Below are positions 33,476-43,999 of a stretch of 64,000 bases of DNA, piece after piece. The first letter of the stretch is position 1. The number at the start of each line of letters is the position of its first letter. The DNA comes from Zizania palustris (taxonomy: Eukaryota; Streptophyta; Magnoliopsida; Poales; Poaceae). The translations under genes were made by a program, and so were the position numbers. Location of the stretch: contig JAAALK010000286.1 in the NCBI GenBank assembly GCA_019279435.1, positions 46,707,457-46,771,456 of the forward strand. Reading direction: 5' to 3'. The notes beneath the pieces are model-generated. The model made no database searches. It worked only from the letters and a program-made list of their open reading frames with translations, and had not been told where the DNA came from.

Positions 33476-33719
33476 TGATCACCCGTACGTACGAGTTTAT
33501 TTTTGTTTATTTGTCAAAAACTGTAAGCCCATGAACGCCGTACGTACGTGCGTGGCAAGCGAGCGAACGAAAGTGGTCAGCTTCAGCTTGTTTAATTCTC
33601 AACGGCTCGTTAGTACTGACAAGCGTATAATAGACTTCAGGTTTGTCGAATATCTTTCTCATTTTGTATTGATTGTTAAAGATGTATAAAAGTATAATAC
33701 AAACATGTTGGCAAAATAT

Positions 33720-34330
33720 TTTCAACTCATTTGTTACTCTTAGAGATTCTACCTCCTAGTAGACGGTTAGGAGTCACTTCGCAAGCAATCAAAGAGATTG
33801 TGGTTGTCTGGAGAAGTTTGTAAAAACTCTTTCTTGGCTTTGACAAGGAACCGAAGAGGAAATCCAAGTTTAGGAAAGGCTAAGACTAGGTGAGGAAAAG
33901 GTTGAAAGAGACCCGGCCTATCGAGGTCCCTCAACGGAGACGTAGGGTTGTTGGATCCGAACTCCGAGAAATATATCGATTGTCTTATGTGTTCGTGTGT
34001 TCATTACTTTTCTAGGGTTCTAACTAGGTTGAACTTTATTTTTGTCCGATCTACGTACTTTTTGACCAAGCTTTAGAGTAACTCGTAGTGTAAAAGTTGT
34101 TCCTGACATATTTCCACATATTTCTATTCAAACACTTTTCTCAGTAAACACTTCCGACTCTATTCGGAACTTTTGATCCGCTAGAAGTTCTGAAAAAATC
34201 TGACAGATTGGAAGTTCCGATGTTCTGAACTTCCGATCCAAGAAATCTTTAGAATATTGTTTTTTTGCAAGAAATTTTTATATTGCTTATTCACCCCCTC
34301 TATGCAACTTTTACAATCCGTGTGATCGAA
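33720..34330 (+). repeat. Possible degenerate LTR remnant
   Basis: The stretch ends in gcttattcaccccctctatgcaac, similar in style to the 3' ends of Sirevirus-type LTRs further right (cattcaccccccctctgg). No primer site, coding region or target duplication is present. Confidence 0.3.
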
Positions 34331-34400
34331 CGGCTCAAATTTGAAATTGGTGACATGTTACCGCTATTTACGGCTCAAATTTGAAATAGGTGACATGTTA
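34331..34400 (+). repeat. Two direct copies of a 30-bp sequence, 40-bp period
   Basis: cggctcaaatttgaaat-ggtgacatgtta occurs at 34331-34360 and 34371-34400 with one mismatch. Confidence 0.7.
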
Positions 34401-35512
34401 ACTCTAAGAGGTAATAAGTCATATGCTCTTCCTTTTTCTAAGTGTGGTACCCACATTTATGCAAAATATTTTCCACGCGTTCAAAATATTTATTTCCATG
34501 CTCCCAAAATAATTTGAAATTCCTTGGGCGCATATGCTTAGAGATTAATATCCTAATTAAGCGACATACTTTATAAATTATGCATGCAAACTTGAAAAAA
34601 CCAAAATAAATGGAATTAACGTGATCACAGTTTGGTTGAAATTAAGTTACAAAAATAAATCTGATATCTTATTGGAGATATGCATGAATACGCTTGAATA
34701 TAAAAAATAATATATTGATAAGTGACATATGCATAACGTGATTGGTGTAATGTATCACAAATAGTTGAAATAATTTTGTTTCTCAATTTCTTGATCGGCA
34801 TTGCGATATTAGTCAAAATGTTGAATATCATTTATGCAACTTCACATAGCCGGCGGGGTCACAATTAGAATTTCCTTTATTTTCTTGATGTAATTAATAC
34901 ATGCAAAAATTTATCTTCGTGATGTAATTAGTGTATGCAAAACAGACTGTTGTGGTTAATCTCTCCACGCGAAAAGCAGCCAGCGAAGCAACGCGTCCTT
35001 TCTCCCAAGCAATGTGTCTATTCACGACATACCCTCACTTATGTAAATACATATACATTGCAATCAATAAAGATCAACGTTCATTCTATAATCACTGTGT
35101 TCAATATCTTTCTTTGAGTTCTTTCATTTGTGTGTTCATCGTTCTTTGTTCATATTAAAACATTTACTTTGTTTGTTTTCCCGGTGCATATTATTATGGT
35201 GGTTTCCATACGCGTGTAGTATCACTATTTTGATGGCGATAATATGTAAATCCGGATGGTTATTAGACGGAGATCTGTTGCATGCATATAAAATTAATGT
35301 AAAGTACGTATCGTGATGATTCTAGACTACAAGTCGTGATTGACCGACTATATCGGGTTAGCTTATTTTTAATTTTAGTCAATTATTTTAAATCCTCTTT
35401 GAGTGAAAACATACTGGTTTAGTGTTTGGTTCCGTTGCTGCTCACTCTAATTTTTTAAACCGTGCCATGAGAATCAAAACAAAAACAAGAATCTGTGTTA
35501 CCAGTATTTCAT

Positions 35513-35515
<3 letters not shown>
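34401..35515. other. A+T-rich intergenic, no gene seen
   Basis: No supported coding frame or element ends. Confidence 0.4.

Positions 35516-35587
<72 letters not shown>
35516..35587. repeat. (TA)36 microsatellite
   Basis: 72 bp of perfect TA dinucleotides. The right end abuts a small inverted-repeat element that is flanked by TA repeats again at 35751-35762. Confidence 0.95.
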
Positions 35588-35588
<1 letters not shown>

Positions 35589-35750
35589 GGGAACGCTATT
35601 CTACACCACGTGTGTAGAATAGCTATTCTACACCGACTACTTTCAGTAGTTGATTTTTTCAGTAGAATAGAAATTAAGTACTAGTTTTTTTCAGTAGTAG
35701 ATTTCTCGGTAGAATAGCTATTCTACACCCGTGGTGTAGGATAGTATTTG
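35588..35750. mobile_element. Short TIR element embedded in a TA microsatellite
   Basis: 163 bp. The left arm (gctattctacaccacgtgtg, then tagaatagctattctac) is the near-complement of the right arm (gtagaatagctattctac, then acccgtggtgtaggatag). Each arm is itself palindromic. TA runs flank both sides, the arrangement described for microsatellite-targeting Micron elements of rice. It is shorter than I recall for Micron, so identity is tentative. Confidence 0.55.
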
Positions 35751-35818
35751 TATATATATATAACCGTTATGGTCACGTTTGAGGGCGTTAAAATTCTTAG
35801 AAGCAACGATACATATTT

Positions 35819-35964
35819 GGGAAAATTACTCACGTGCCATTATAATTTTTAGAAATTGCCTATATGCCACTGTCAGTGACTGTGGCGGCCCCCATCTGTC
35901 AGTGACACACCGATGACATATTGGCAAACCGTGAAAATTGTAATGGCAAGGAAAAAATTAACCC
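35819..35964 (-). mobile_element. Mutator-type MITE, family M, copy 3
   Basis: 146 bp in reverse orientation (gggaaaattactcac ... aaaaaattaaccc), flanked by the perfect 9-bp duplication tacatattt (35810-35818, 35965-35973). Confidence 0.85.
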
Positions 35965-36153
35965 TACATATTTAGATAGCGAGAAAAAAGATGAGGTGGT
36001 GTTTGGTTGGTTGTAAAGTAAATGTTAATGAAAATAATTATGGATTTAAATGATAACAATATATTATATTTATTTCTTCGTTTAATTTTAAATTCGTTTA
36101 ATTTTAAATGACGTCTGAGTACATTTTGAAAGTGTTTTTTACGTGATGTCGTA

Positions 36154-36991
36154 TGTTGGGGGAATATATTTCCCTTGAACAGGAGCCAAATGACGTCAGC
36201 CTCCGACAGCCTTCGGCCCAAAGCCCAGCACTGTCGGAGTCTGTTTTCTCTCTAAGTGTTGTTTTCAGGTCCCAAGGTGCCTTTCGGGGCCTGTAGCTTC
36301 GGAGCCCTCAGATCGGGGGGTCCGGCTCGGAGCCCCCAGTTTGGGCCCTGGCGCAGGGCGCCGGAGGCCACCCTCCGGGCGCAGGACGCCGGAGGCCGCC
36401 CTCCGGAGCTAAGTTCGGAGGCCGCCCTCCGGTAGCCAAGTCCGGAGGCCGCCCTCCGGTAGCCAAGTCCGGAGGCCGCCCCCCGGGAGCCCAGTTCGGA
36501 GGCCGCCTTTCGGAGCATGCTTCGAAGCCCCCCTCCGGGGTACGCTTCGAAGCCTTCTCCCTAGCCTCCGTCTCGGTGTGTCTTTTAGCTGGTCAAAGCC
36601 TGGCATAGCCTGACACGTCTGTAAAGCTGTAAAGTTGTCTGATACTTTTGCACAGTAGCTAGCTCCCTTTCCCTGTCTACCCCTATAAGCCTAGGGGCTT
36701 ATAGAGGGTATCTTGGTCTTTTCCTTAAGGCCTGCGTGCCTATAAAAGCAGGGCCAAGCCCTTGTAGCAGGACACACGCTCCAGGGGGCCAAGAAACCCT
36801 GGAAATATTGCTCCATTCTGAGGCATACCATGCCAAATCCACCACAACTGGACGTAGGGTTATTATCTCTCAAGAGAGGCCCAAACCAGTATAAACCCTT
36901 TTCTCCTTCTGTTAGAACCCATCGAGGTTCATTCTCCACATCACACTCCACCACATAAAAACCTGCTGGAACTAACACAATTGTTCCAACA
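36154..36991 (+). mobile_element. 5' LTR of Ty3/gypsy-like element C
   Basis: 838 bp, TGTTGGGGGAATA...TTGTTCCAACA, followed two bases later by a grass gypsy-type primer site (tggcgccgtccgtgggga). TATA box tataaaag at 36741. The interior continues to the right but is split at 37506 by copia element A and resumes at 59786. The 3' LTR is outside the window, so the target duplication cannot be tested. Confidence 0.8.
36357..36512 (+). repeat. 27-bp tandem repeats within the LTR of element C
   Basis: Units of the form ggaggccgccctccggtagc + caagtcc are repeated several times with variation. Each contains the near-palindrome ccggaggccgccctccgg, able to form a strong hairpin. Confidence 0.75.
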
Positions 36992-36992
36992 G

Positions 36993-37010
36993 TTGGCGCC
37001 GTCCGTGGGG
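36993..37010 (+). other. Primer-binding site of element C
   Basis: ttggcgccgtccgtgggga immediately after the LTR end. This type of site is common in grass Ty3/gypsy elements. It fixes the element's orientation as plus. Confidence 0.75.
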
Positions 37011-37505
37011 ATCTTAGTCCTAGAAGCTAAGTTCTCTACCACTGTCTGCAACTCGAAGTACGCCTGAGGGGGGAGCTTCGAAGCTTTCTTGCTTCGCGCA
37101 CCTTCCGGCAAGGGGCTTCGAGTGCAGCTCGAAGACCATTTTCGCCTTCCTACTTCACACACCGGAGCTCATCCTCCGGCAAGGGGCTCCGTTCCACGTG
37201 TCGAAGGCCATCGAAGCCCCAAGGGCTACAAGGTATGTACAATCCGAAGCCCCACTTCAGTATACCCATCTGCAATTACATTAATATAAGCTCGAAGCCC
37301 TGCTTCGCCTTAAGGCCGAGGCCCTGCTTCGGCTTAAGGCCGAAGCCCTTGCTTCACCTTAGTTCCGAAGCCCTGCTTCGCCCTTGAATGCAAACTTTCG
37401 CTCCATCTTGTTGAAAAACCGAAGCAATGCCTCGTCTTATTGAAAAACCGAAGCAATGCTTCGTCTTATTTAAAACCGAAGCCATGCTTCGCCTTATTTA
37501 AAACC
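37011..37505 (+). other. Leader of element C, rich in ccgaagcc...gcttcg repeats
   Basis: Non-coding leader with many near-repeats of gccgaagccctgcttcgcct. It is interrupted at 37505/37506 by element A. The same repeat style continues directly at 59781 (aaaccgaagccttgcttcgc). Confidence 0.6.
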
Positions 37506-39523
37506 TGTTGGACCGGAAACGGCGACCAGAGGGGGGGGAATGGGAGCTTTTTTAAAATTTCGGGCTAAAAACTAGCCTTCGGTTTCAGTTCTGTCTTCTG
37601 CGGAACAGGCTTCGAACACAACCTTCGAAGGTCTGGTTCGGAGCTACTTCGACAGCTCCGAACACAGGCTTCGCAGGAGCAAAAGTTCGAAGCCAAGAAG
37701 ACTTCGCTCCACTTACAACCCTCGGAAATCTACTCTGCTAAGTCAGTGCAGGCTCCGCACACGGGGTGCTTCGAGCAGGCTTCGCACTTCACCCTTCGCA
37801 AGAGTGGACAGCCCTCTGAGGACTTCGACCAAGTACTTGGCGGCAGCAACTGGTGCTGGGCTTCGTACACGAAGGTCTACACGCACACAAACGGACTACG
37901 CTAAGGGCTTCGACACAAGAAGCAAAACGGGTCTTGATCAGGGCTTCGCTAGTAAGCTGTGAGGTCTGGCCTCAAGTTACACAGAGCGACAGCACACTGA
38001 AAAACACACTTCGCACAAAACACCCTTCGCCTAAACAGGCTTCGGTGCACTATACTAGCGAGGTATGTAACGCGAGCTCAAGCAAAAAGCACAGGAAACA
38101 GGGCTTCGCCGCTTGAACAAGGAACACAAAATGTATTGAACTCTGGATGAATACAGCGAGGTATGTGACTACAGGAGCTCAACAGTAAATGCTCAAAGTG
38201 TTAAATGTTACCTACCGAGCCCCCATATTTATAGCCCATAGTTCACCCAAAGGAAATGACTACTTTACCCCTAGGGTTTACAAAGGATTTGACTCTACAG
38301 AACTAAGAGGTACAAAAGGTAGTCCACCTTTATTCTGGAGGCTTCTCTGTCAGCTTTGCAGAGGGGACAGTGTCAGCCTTTTACAGAACAGACAGTGTCA
38401 GCCTTTGCAGTCTTTTGACCTTCTGGAATCCTCCCTTCGCACGCGAGGGTGCGGTAGCTTCGGTGAGAAGCCTGAAGCCAGATGGCCTTCGCTCCACCGA
38501 AGTCAGTCTCCGATACACTGACGGTTTTGAGCCGAAGCCGTCAAAGCCCTTGGGCCTTCGCACCAACACCTCCGGAGTGGACCACCACGGCTTCGCAGCT
38601 ACTCCCAGCTCGAACTCCGTCAGTCCGTGTACCGAAGCCATGCAGGCCGAAGCACCTCAAGTCAACCTTGCTCCGGAGCTAGCCTTGCTCCGAAACCTTC
38701 CACCCTCCGAAGCCCCACCTTCGGAGTACCACCCTTCGAAGTCCCTCCTTCGTCCAAGGCCTCCGCATGAAGCATTCCATGAGCCCTTCGTCGCAGTGCC
38801 TCTCCCCGAGCACACTCCTCGACGAGCCTCACCCGGACCATGCCTTCGATGCGCCTCGACTTCTGAGACCTTCGTCGGGTACCTTCGAATGTCTCCCTCC
38901 GGAGCACACTTCGAATTCCTTGCCTCCGCAAAGAACTTGTTCCAACCAACTCCGAAGTCACTCCATCCGGAGTACCTTCGAAGTGCCTCACCTCCGAGGA
39001 CTTTGTCTCGGAGTACCTTCAGCCGGAGCCACGCTCCGCACTCTCTGCCTTCACCTGGAACGTCTCGACCCGAGGACCGACCCGGACCACCTTCGCAGTC
39101 ACCGTGACGGAGCTCCCCGCTCCCCTGGCATCAAGCCTCCCGCTTGACCCAGGTTCACCTGCTGCGAACCTTGTCCGTCGCCTTCGAAGTCCCTGCGCAC
39201 CACAGACAAATAGACAAGTGTATCCAGTACTCCGGAGACCTCTTCGGGTTAGCATCCTCCGGCACACACTTCGGTGTACCGCCCAAAGTACCGAAGCCTT
39301 CGGTACGAACCCAGTCATCGCGTACTGTCGGATCCCTCCGACGAGCACACTCCGCTGCAACAGCTGCAGCAAGCAAACACCGAACACCCTTCGGTGAAAC
39401 CACCTCCGAACACACTTCGGAGGTACAACCACCGAACCCCCTTCGGAGGTACCCTTCGAACAGAGGGTAAAAAGCCTGTCAATCACTCATCACAAAACAC
39501 TGAAACCAACCCTTGGTTTCTCA
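37506..39523 (-). mobile_element. 3' LTR of element A
   Basis: 2,018 bp, tgttggaccgg at the left and ggtttctca at the right (TGAGAAACC...CCGGTCCAACA on the minus strand). TATA box on the minus strand at 38226-38233. Dense in cttcgaag, cttcgga and ccgaagc motifs. Adjacent to a polypurine tract at 39524-39536. Confidence 0.9.
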
Positions 39524-39840
39524 ATCTCCCCCTTGATGAGTGCATTGACAACCAAATCCAAGTTCAAGAAAATTTAAAAACTTTCAGCACACAAGTGACC
39601 ATAAAAATTCAGAAAAGAGCCAAATCATGTCACTTGACAGAAGAGATTTTCCTCCCCCTTTCTCACAAAATTGAAAAGCCCCCTTCGGCAATAAAAACTC
39701 CCCCTGAGTTAAATTTTCCCTTTGGCAATAAAGAATCTTCTCCCCCTTTATGTCAAAAGTTCTCCCCCTTTGAAAATTATACCCCTTGCGATGGAGAACA
39801 AAGCAAGTGACTCCCCCTTGAGGAATTTCTCCCCTTTGGC
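39524..39840 (-). other. Polypurine-tract array of element A
   Basis: On the minus strand the run aagggggaga abuts the 3' LTR. Several more purine tracts (complements of ctcccc at about 39650, 39701, 39741, 39762, 39811 and 39829) follow within 320 bp. Multiple polypurine tracts before the 3' LTR are a reported Sirevirus feature. Confidence 0.7.
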
Positions 39841-40711
39841 AATGCAAGCATCAAGGAGCAAGTAAAAGATGCAAAGCTTCGAAATGAGCAGAATTGAAAA
39901 GACATTTGAAGCAAAAATATGCCAACATTAATACCAATGACCATGTGCTCAGCTCAAATTAATATTCTCTAAAAACATGATGAAGCATGTGAATTTATCA
40001 TTTTTGAAATAAAAGCATCACCACTTAGTCAAGGAAACTAGACAAGTAAAAGCAAGGAATGTGCAAAGCTAGTTAATTTCTACTCTAGACAGACAAGTCT
40101 AGTTCAAATGGAGCTTGAAAAGCAAACTTGATAATCAATGAATTTGTGTTGTTCTTATCTTAGTGCCAGGGGTTATTTGTTTGTCCACCTTATACTTTTC
40201 AATCCGGCCAAGCCTAGGCATGAAAGCCATAAGAAGCTTAAGGCAAAGATTTTGGTATACACTACACTATTCCAGTTCAGACCGATGTGCAATGGTAAGC
40301 AGTCTAGAATAGAGTAGTGCGACAAACAAACCCACCTGGATCTTTTCTCTTAAAAGCATGCAAATCATGGAATTTTTGATTTTAACTAAGTGAACCAATG
40401 TTTGGTACTTTATGAATATCCATGAAAATGTAGAACAGTTTTCAAGTTGCAATTTTTAGCATCCAATGAACAGTGTCTCGCTGTCAAGTAGATAAAAGAT
40501 AGCTAAAGCAGTCCTGCCTAAACATGCTAGATTCAAGACTAAGCAGTGAGCATGATTTGACTTTGAAAATAAAACATCATGCACATGAATGTTCCAGATA
40601 AATTAAAAGAGCTGAGCTGTCATGGATTAAAAGCAAGCATATAAGTGCAACAGATGTAAATGCAATTTCAACACAATTAGCAGAGGCATATCCATCTAAA
40701 ACAGCTCCCCC
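39841..40711 (-). other. Non-coding 3' region of element A
   Basis: Between pol and the polypurine array. No env-like or other frame of note. Another purine tract (complement of ctccccctc, 40705-40713) sits at the end of pol. Confidence 0.6.
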
Positions 40712-43700
40712 TCACAAAATGCCGTAAGGGTGACAGATGCCAAGTTCCCCACGCAAGTAAGCAAATCGAGAAGCATCGAGGGGTTTTGTAAAAATGTCGG
40801 CTAGCTGGTGTTGGGTATCAACATATTGAAGTTCAATATCACCCTTCTCATTGTGATCTCTGAGAAAATGATACCGCACATCAATGTGTTTGGTTCTGGA
40901 ATGCTGAACCGGGTTGTTCGCAATACAAATAGCACTAGTGTTATCACAGAAAAGTGGAACACTCTTATAATCTAACCCGAAATCCCGCAAAGTGGAAACC
41001 ATCCACAAAATCTGAGAGCAACAGCTAGCTGCAGCGACATATTCGGCCTCAGCCGTCGATTGTGCAACACTAGACTGTTTGCGGGAGGACCAGCAAACCA
41101 GAGAAGTACCCAGAAAGTGACAAGTACCAGAGGTACTCTTCCTATCAATTCTACATCCAGCAAAATCCGCATCGGAATAACCTCGAAGACATAAAGATGA
41201 AGACGCGGAATACCATATGCCAAATTCAAGGGTGTGTTTGAGATACCTTAGAATGCGCTTAACCGCTTGGCGGTGCGAAGCTCGTGGTGAAGCCTGAAAA
41301 CGAGCGCACAGACACACAGCGAAGTGTATGTCCGGCCTCGTGGCAGTCAAGTAGAGGAGGGAGCCGATCATGCTTCGGAACTCCTTCTGATCTACGACTT
41401 CTCCATCTTCGTCAGGGTCCAATGCTACAGATGTAGCCATTGGAGTGGCGAGGGGCTTCGCATCGGACATGTCGAATTTCTTGAGCAGGTCCTTGGTGCA
41501 CTTTGTCTGGTGGACGAAAGTACCTTGTTTGCTTTGCTTGATTTGCAAACCAAGGAAAAAGGTGAGTTCACCCATCATTGACATTTCAAATTCCCCGCTC
41601 ATGGTATCTGCAAACTCGGCAACCAAAGCATGAGAAGAGCCACCAAAGATGATATCATCCACATAAATCTGCACTAGGAGGAAATCTTTGCCATGCTTGA
41701 GAGAAAACAAAGTTTTATCAACAGAGCCCATCAAATACCCTCGCTCAAGCAGAAAAGACTTAAGTCTGTCATACCACGCCCGAGGGGCCTGCTTGAGTCC
41801 ATAAAGGGCCTTATGAAGTTTAAGGACTTTATGTGGGTACTTGGGGTTTTCAAAACCAGGGAGTTGTTTTACATAAACATCTTCACCTATGAAGCCATTA
41901 AGAAAAGCACTTTTGACGTCCATTTGATAGAGTTTGAATCCCCGGGATGTCGCAAAGGCAAGCAAAATCCTAATGGCCTCAAGGCGAGCAACAGGTGCAA
42001 AAGTTTCAGTAAAATAAACCCCTTCTAGTTGAGAAAAGCCCTGAGCTACAAGTCTAGCCTTGTTTCTAACTATAGTCCCATCCTCCCCTTGTTTGTTTTT
42101 GAAAATCCATTTTGTTCCAATGAAATGAACATTTGGTGGAGGATCAACTAAAGTCCAGACTTGGTTTCTCTCAAAATTTTCAAGTTCCTCATGCATGGCA
42201 TTGATCCAACTAGAATCAGAAAGTGCATGACTAACATCTAAAGGCTCGAAAGAAGCAACAAAAGCAGAATTAGTGAAAAGAGCGTGAGAACGTGTTACCC
42301 TTTGATCAAGCTCACCAATGATCTGCTCGGGAGGATGCATCCTTTGAACATGATGTGGAGCCTCGCGGCGGGATGCAGTCTCCCCCTCAACTTGTGCGTT
42401 GGAGTGGTCCAAGACGACCGATGTTGAGGTAGTCGCTTCGGGACCTCGTGCCGAAGTAGATGAAGCGGGGTCAGCTTCGGGGGTTGACGTCGAGGGTAGT
42501 AGGGGTTCATCCTCGAATTCTCCGGGATCTTCTTCTTCAAATAAGGTCTGTTCCATGTCGTGTTCATTTGCCTGTTCAAAAGCAGAACTAACAAAGAGGG
42601 TTGATTCATCAAAAGTCACATCACAAGACTCGATGACAGTGTTAGTTTCCAAGTTATAAACACGATAAGAATGACCATGAGTAGTATAACCCAAAAAGAT
42701 CCCGTCGGAAGATCGCGACTCAAATTTATCCAAATTTCCACGTTTTAGGATAAAGCAGCGACAGCCAAAAACTCGAAGATGTGTAACCTTGGGCTGTCTC
42801 CCAAAATGCAGCTCATAAGATGTCAAATTTAAAATTGAGCGCAAGAAGATTCGGTTTGAGATGTAACATGCAGTGTTCATGGCCTCAGCCCAGAATTTTC
42901 TAGGAGTCCTATGCTCATCAAGCATCGTCCTAGCCATCTCAACCAAAGTGCGGTTCTTTCTCTCAACAACACTGTTCTGTTGAGGAACCCGCGGAGCAGA
43001 GAATTGATGTTCTATGCCATGCTCCATGCAAAAGTCAACAAAGAGACTGTTTTTGAACTCGGTGCCATTATCGCTTCGAATGAATTTTAATGCACCAGGG
43101 AGTTCAGTAAAAAGTCTCAAAGCCAAGCTCCGAAAGTGTGAAAACACTTCGTCCTTGCTGGCAAGAAAGAAGACCCAAGAGTAGCGAGAGAAATCGTCGA
43201 TAATTACTAGAACATACCACTTGCCGCCTAAAGAACTAACCCGAGAAGGACCTACAGTGTCCATATGGAGAAGTTCTCCGGGTTGTTCAGTCATCACTGT
43301 GGTGACTGGCGAATGCGAAGCAGCAATCATTTTTCCATGTCGACAAGGAGCGCAAACCAAATTCTTCTCGAACTTGAGCTTGGGCAATCCTCGGATCAGG
43401 CCTAGGGCGCTCAGACGAGCGAGCAACTCAAAGCTCATATGCCCTAGTCTCCTATGCCACTTCCATAGCTCAGAAGTCGAATGTGCAACAAGACAATGAG
43501 AAGAACCAGACGACTCTGAAAAATCAGCTCCAAAAACTCTCCCAACTCTAAAGATCTTACACACCACAACGCCATCAGAATTGAGCACTTGCGAAGTATT
43601 GCGATGAAATCGCACTTCGAAGCCCTCATCAAGCAACTGAGATACAGACAACAAATTGTATCCCAGGTTTTCAACCAAAGCAACATCTTTGAGAGTGAAG

Positions 43701-43999
43701 TTCGAATTAATTCTTACCACACCTTTACCTTTCACTCTACTCCTTCGATTGTTTCCGAAGGTGATATGTTCTCTTTGCTTGGTTGAGGTGAGGCTGGAGA
43801 ACCAAGCTGCATCTCCGGTCATGTGGCGCGAACAACCGGAGTCCATGATCCACGTGCCCCTCCAAGCCTCGATCTGTCGCCTACACATGATAAGAATGTC
43901 TCGATCGCTCAGTGCTGGGGTGAGTGAAATAATGACGAGGCATCCAGCACTGAGTGACACGAGTAGTAGGCACAGTAAAAGCAGACGGTATACGCACAT
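40712..43999 (-). CDS. Pol polyprotein of Sirevirus-like element A
   Basis: 1,095-codon open frame with the copia order protease - integrase - reverse transcriptase - RNase H. Protease has DSGCSRHMTG (Asp about residue 53). The pre-integrase zinc motif lies at about 180-235 (HRRLGHMSFELL...CAPCRHGK). The integrase core has MDTVGP, RSDNGTEFKN and VERKNRTLVEMA (D-D-E). RT has ARLVAQGFSQ, MDVKSAFLNG, LYGLKQAPRAWYDRL and the YVDD box. RNase H ends ...DIFTKPLD. No internal stop or frameshift is visible. The frame differs from gag and overlaps its end by about 119 nt, so pol expression would need frameshifting or internal initiation. It is a transposable-element gene, not a host gene. Confidence 0.9.
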   Translation of the reverse strand: MCVYRLLLLCLLLVSLSAGCLVIISLTPALSDRDILIMCRRQIEAWRGTWIMDSGCSRHMTGDAAWFSSLTSTKQREHITFGNNRRSRVKGKGVVRINSNFTLKDVALVENLGYNLLSVSQLLDEGFEVRFHRNTSQVLNSDGVVVCKIFRVGRVFGADFSESSGSSHCLVAHSTSELWKWHRRLGHMSFELLARLSALGLIRGLPKLKFEKNLVCAPCRHGKMIAASHSPVTTVMTEQPGELLHMDTVGPSRVSSLGGKWYVLVIIDDFSRYSWVFFLASKDEVFSHFRSLALRLFTELPGALKFIRSDNGTEFKNSLFVDFCMEHGIEHQFSAPRVPQQNSVVERKNRTLVEMARTMLDEHRTPRKFWAEAMNTACYISNRIFLRSILNLTSYELHFGRQPKVTHLRVFGCRCFILKRGNLDKFESRSSDGIFLGYTTHGHSYRVYNLETNTVIESCDVTFDESTLFVSSAFEQANEHDMEQTLFEEEDPGEFEDEPLLPSTSTPEADPASSTSARGPEATTSTSVVLDHSNAQVEGETASRREAPHHVQRMHPPEQIIGELDQRVTRSHALFTNSAFVASFEPLDVSHALSDSSWINAMHEELENFERNQVWTLVDPPPNVHFIGTKWIFKNKQGEDGTIVRNKARLVAQGFSQLEGVYFTETFAPVARLEAIRILLAFATSRGFKLYQMDVKSAFLNGFIGEDVYVKQLPGFENPKYPHKVLKLHKALYGLKQAPRAWYDRLKSFLLERGYLMGSVDKTLFSLKHGKDFLLVQIYVDDIIFGGSSHALVAEFADTMSGEFEMSMMGELTFFLGLQIKQSKQGTFVHQTKCTKDLLKKFDMSDAKPLATPMATSVALDPDEDGEVVDQKEFRSMIGSLLYLTATRPDIHFAVCLCARFQASPRASHRQAVKRILRYLKHTLEFGIWYSASSSLCLRGYSDADFAGCRIDRKSTSGTCHFLGTSLVCWSSRKQSSVAQSTAEAEYVAAASCCSQILWMVSTLRDFGLDYKSVPLFCDNTSAICIANNPVQHSRTKHIDVRYHFLRDHNEKGDIELQYVDTQHQLADIFTKPLDASRFAYLRGELGICHPYGIL

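Noticed and set aside
35516..35587. CRISPR-like or centromeric repeat
   Set aside because: It is a simple TA dinucleotide run. No spacer-repeat structure exists anywhere in this eukaryotic sequence.
36252..36518. Repeat protein (GYRRAASGL units) on the minus strand
   Set aside because: Translation of the 27-bp LTR tandem repeats of element C; not a gene.
38370..39107. 245-codon plus-strand frame, repeated at 58627-59364
   Set aside because: It lies wholly inside the LTR of element A and is opposite to the element's direction. Open only because of the repeated gaagcc/cctccg motifs; no domain.
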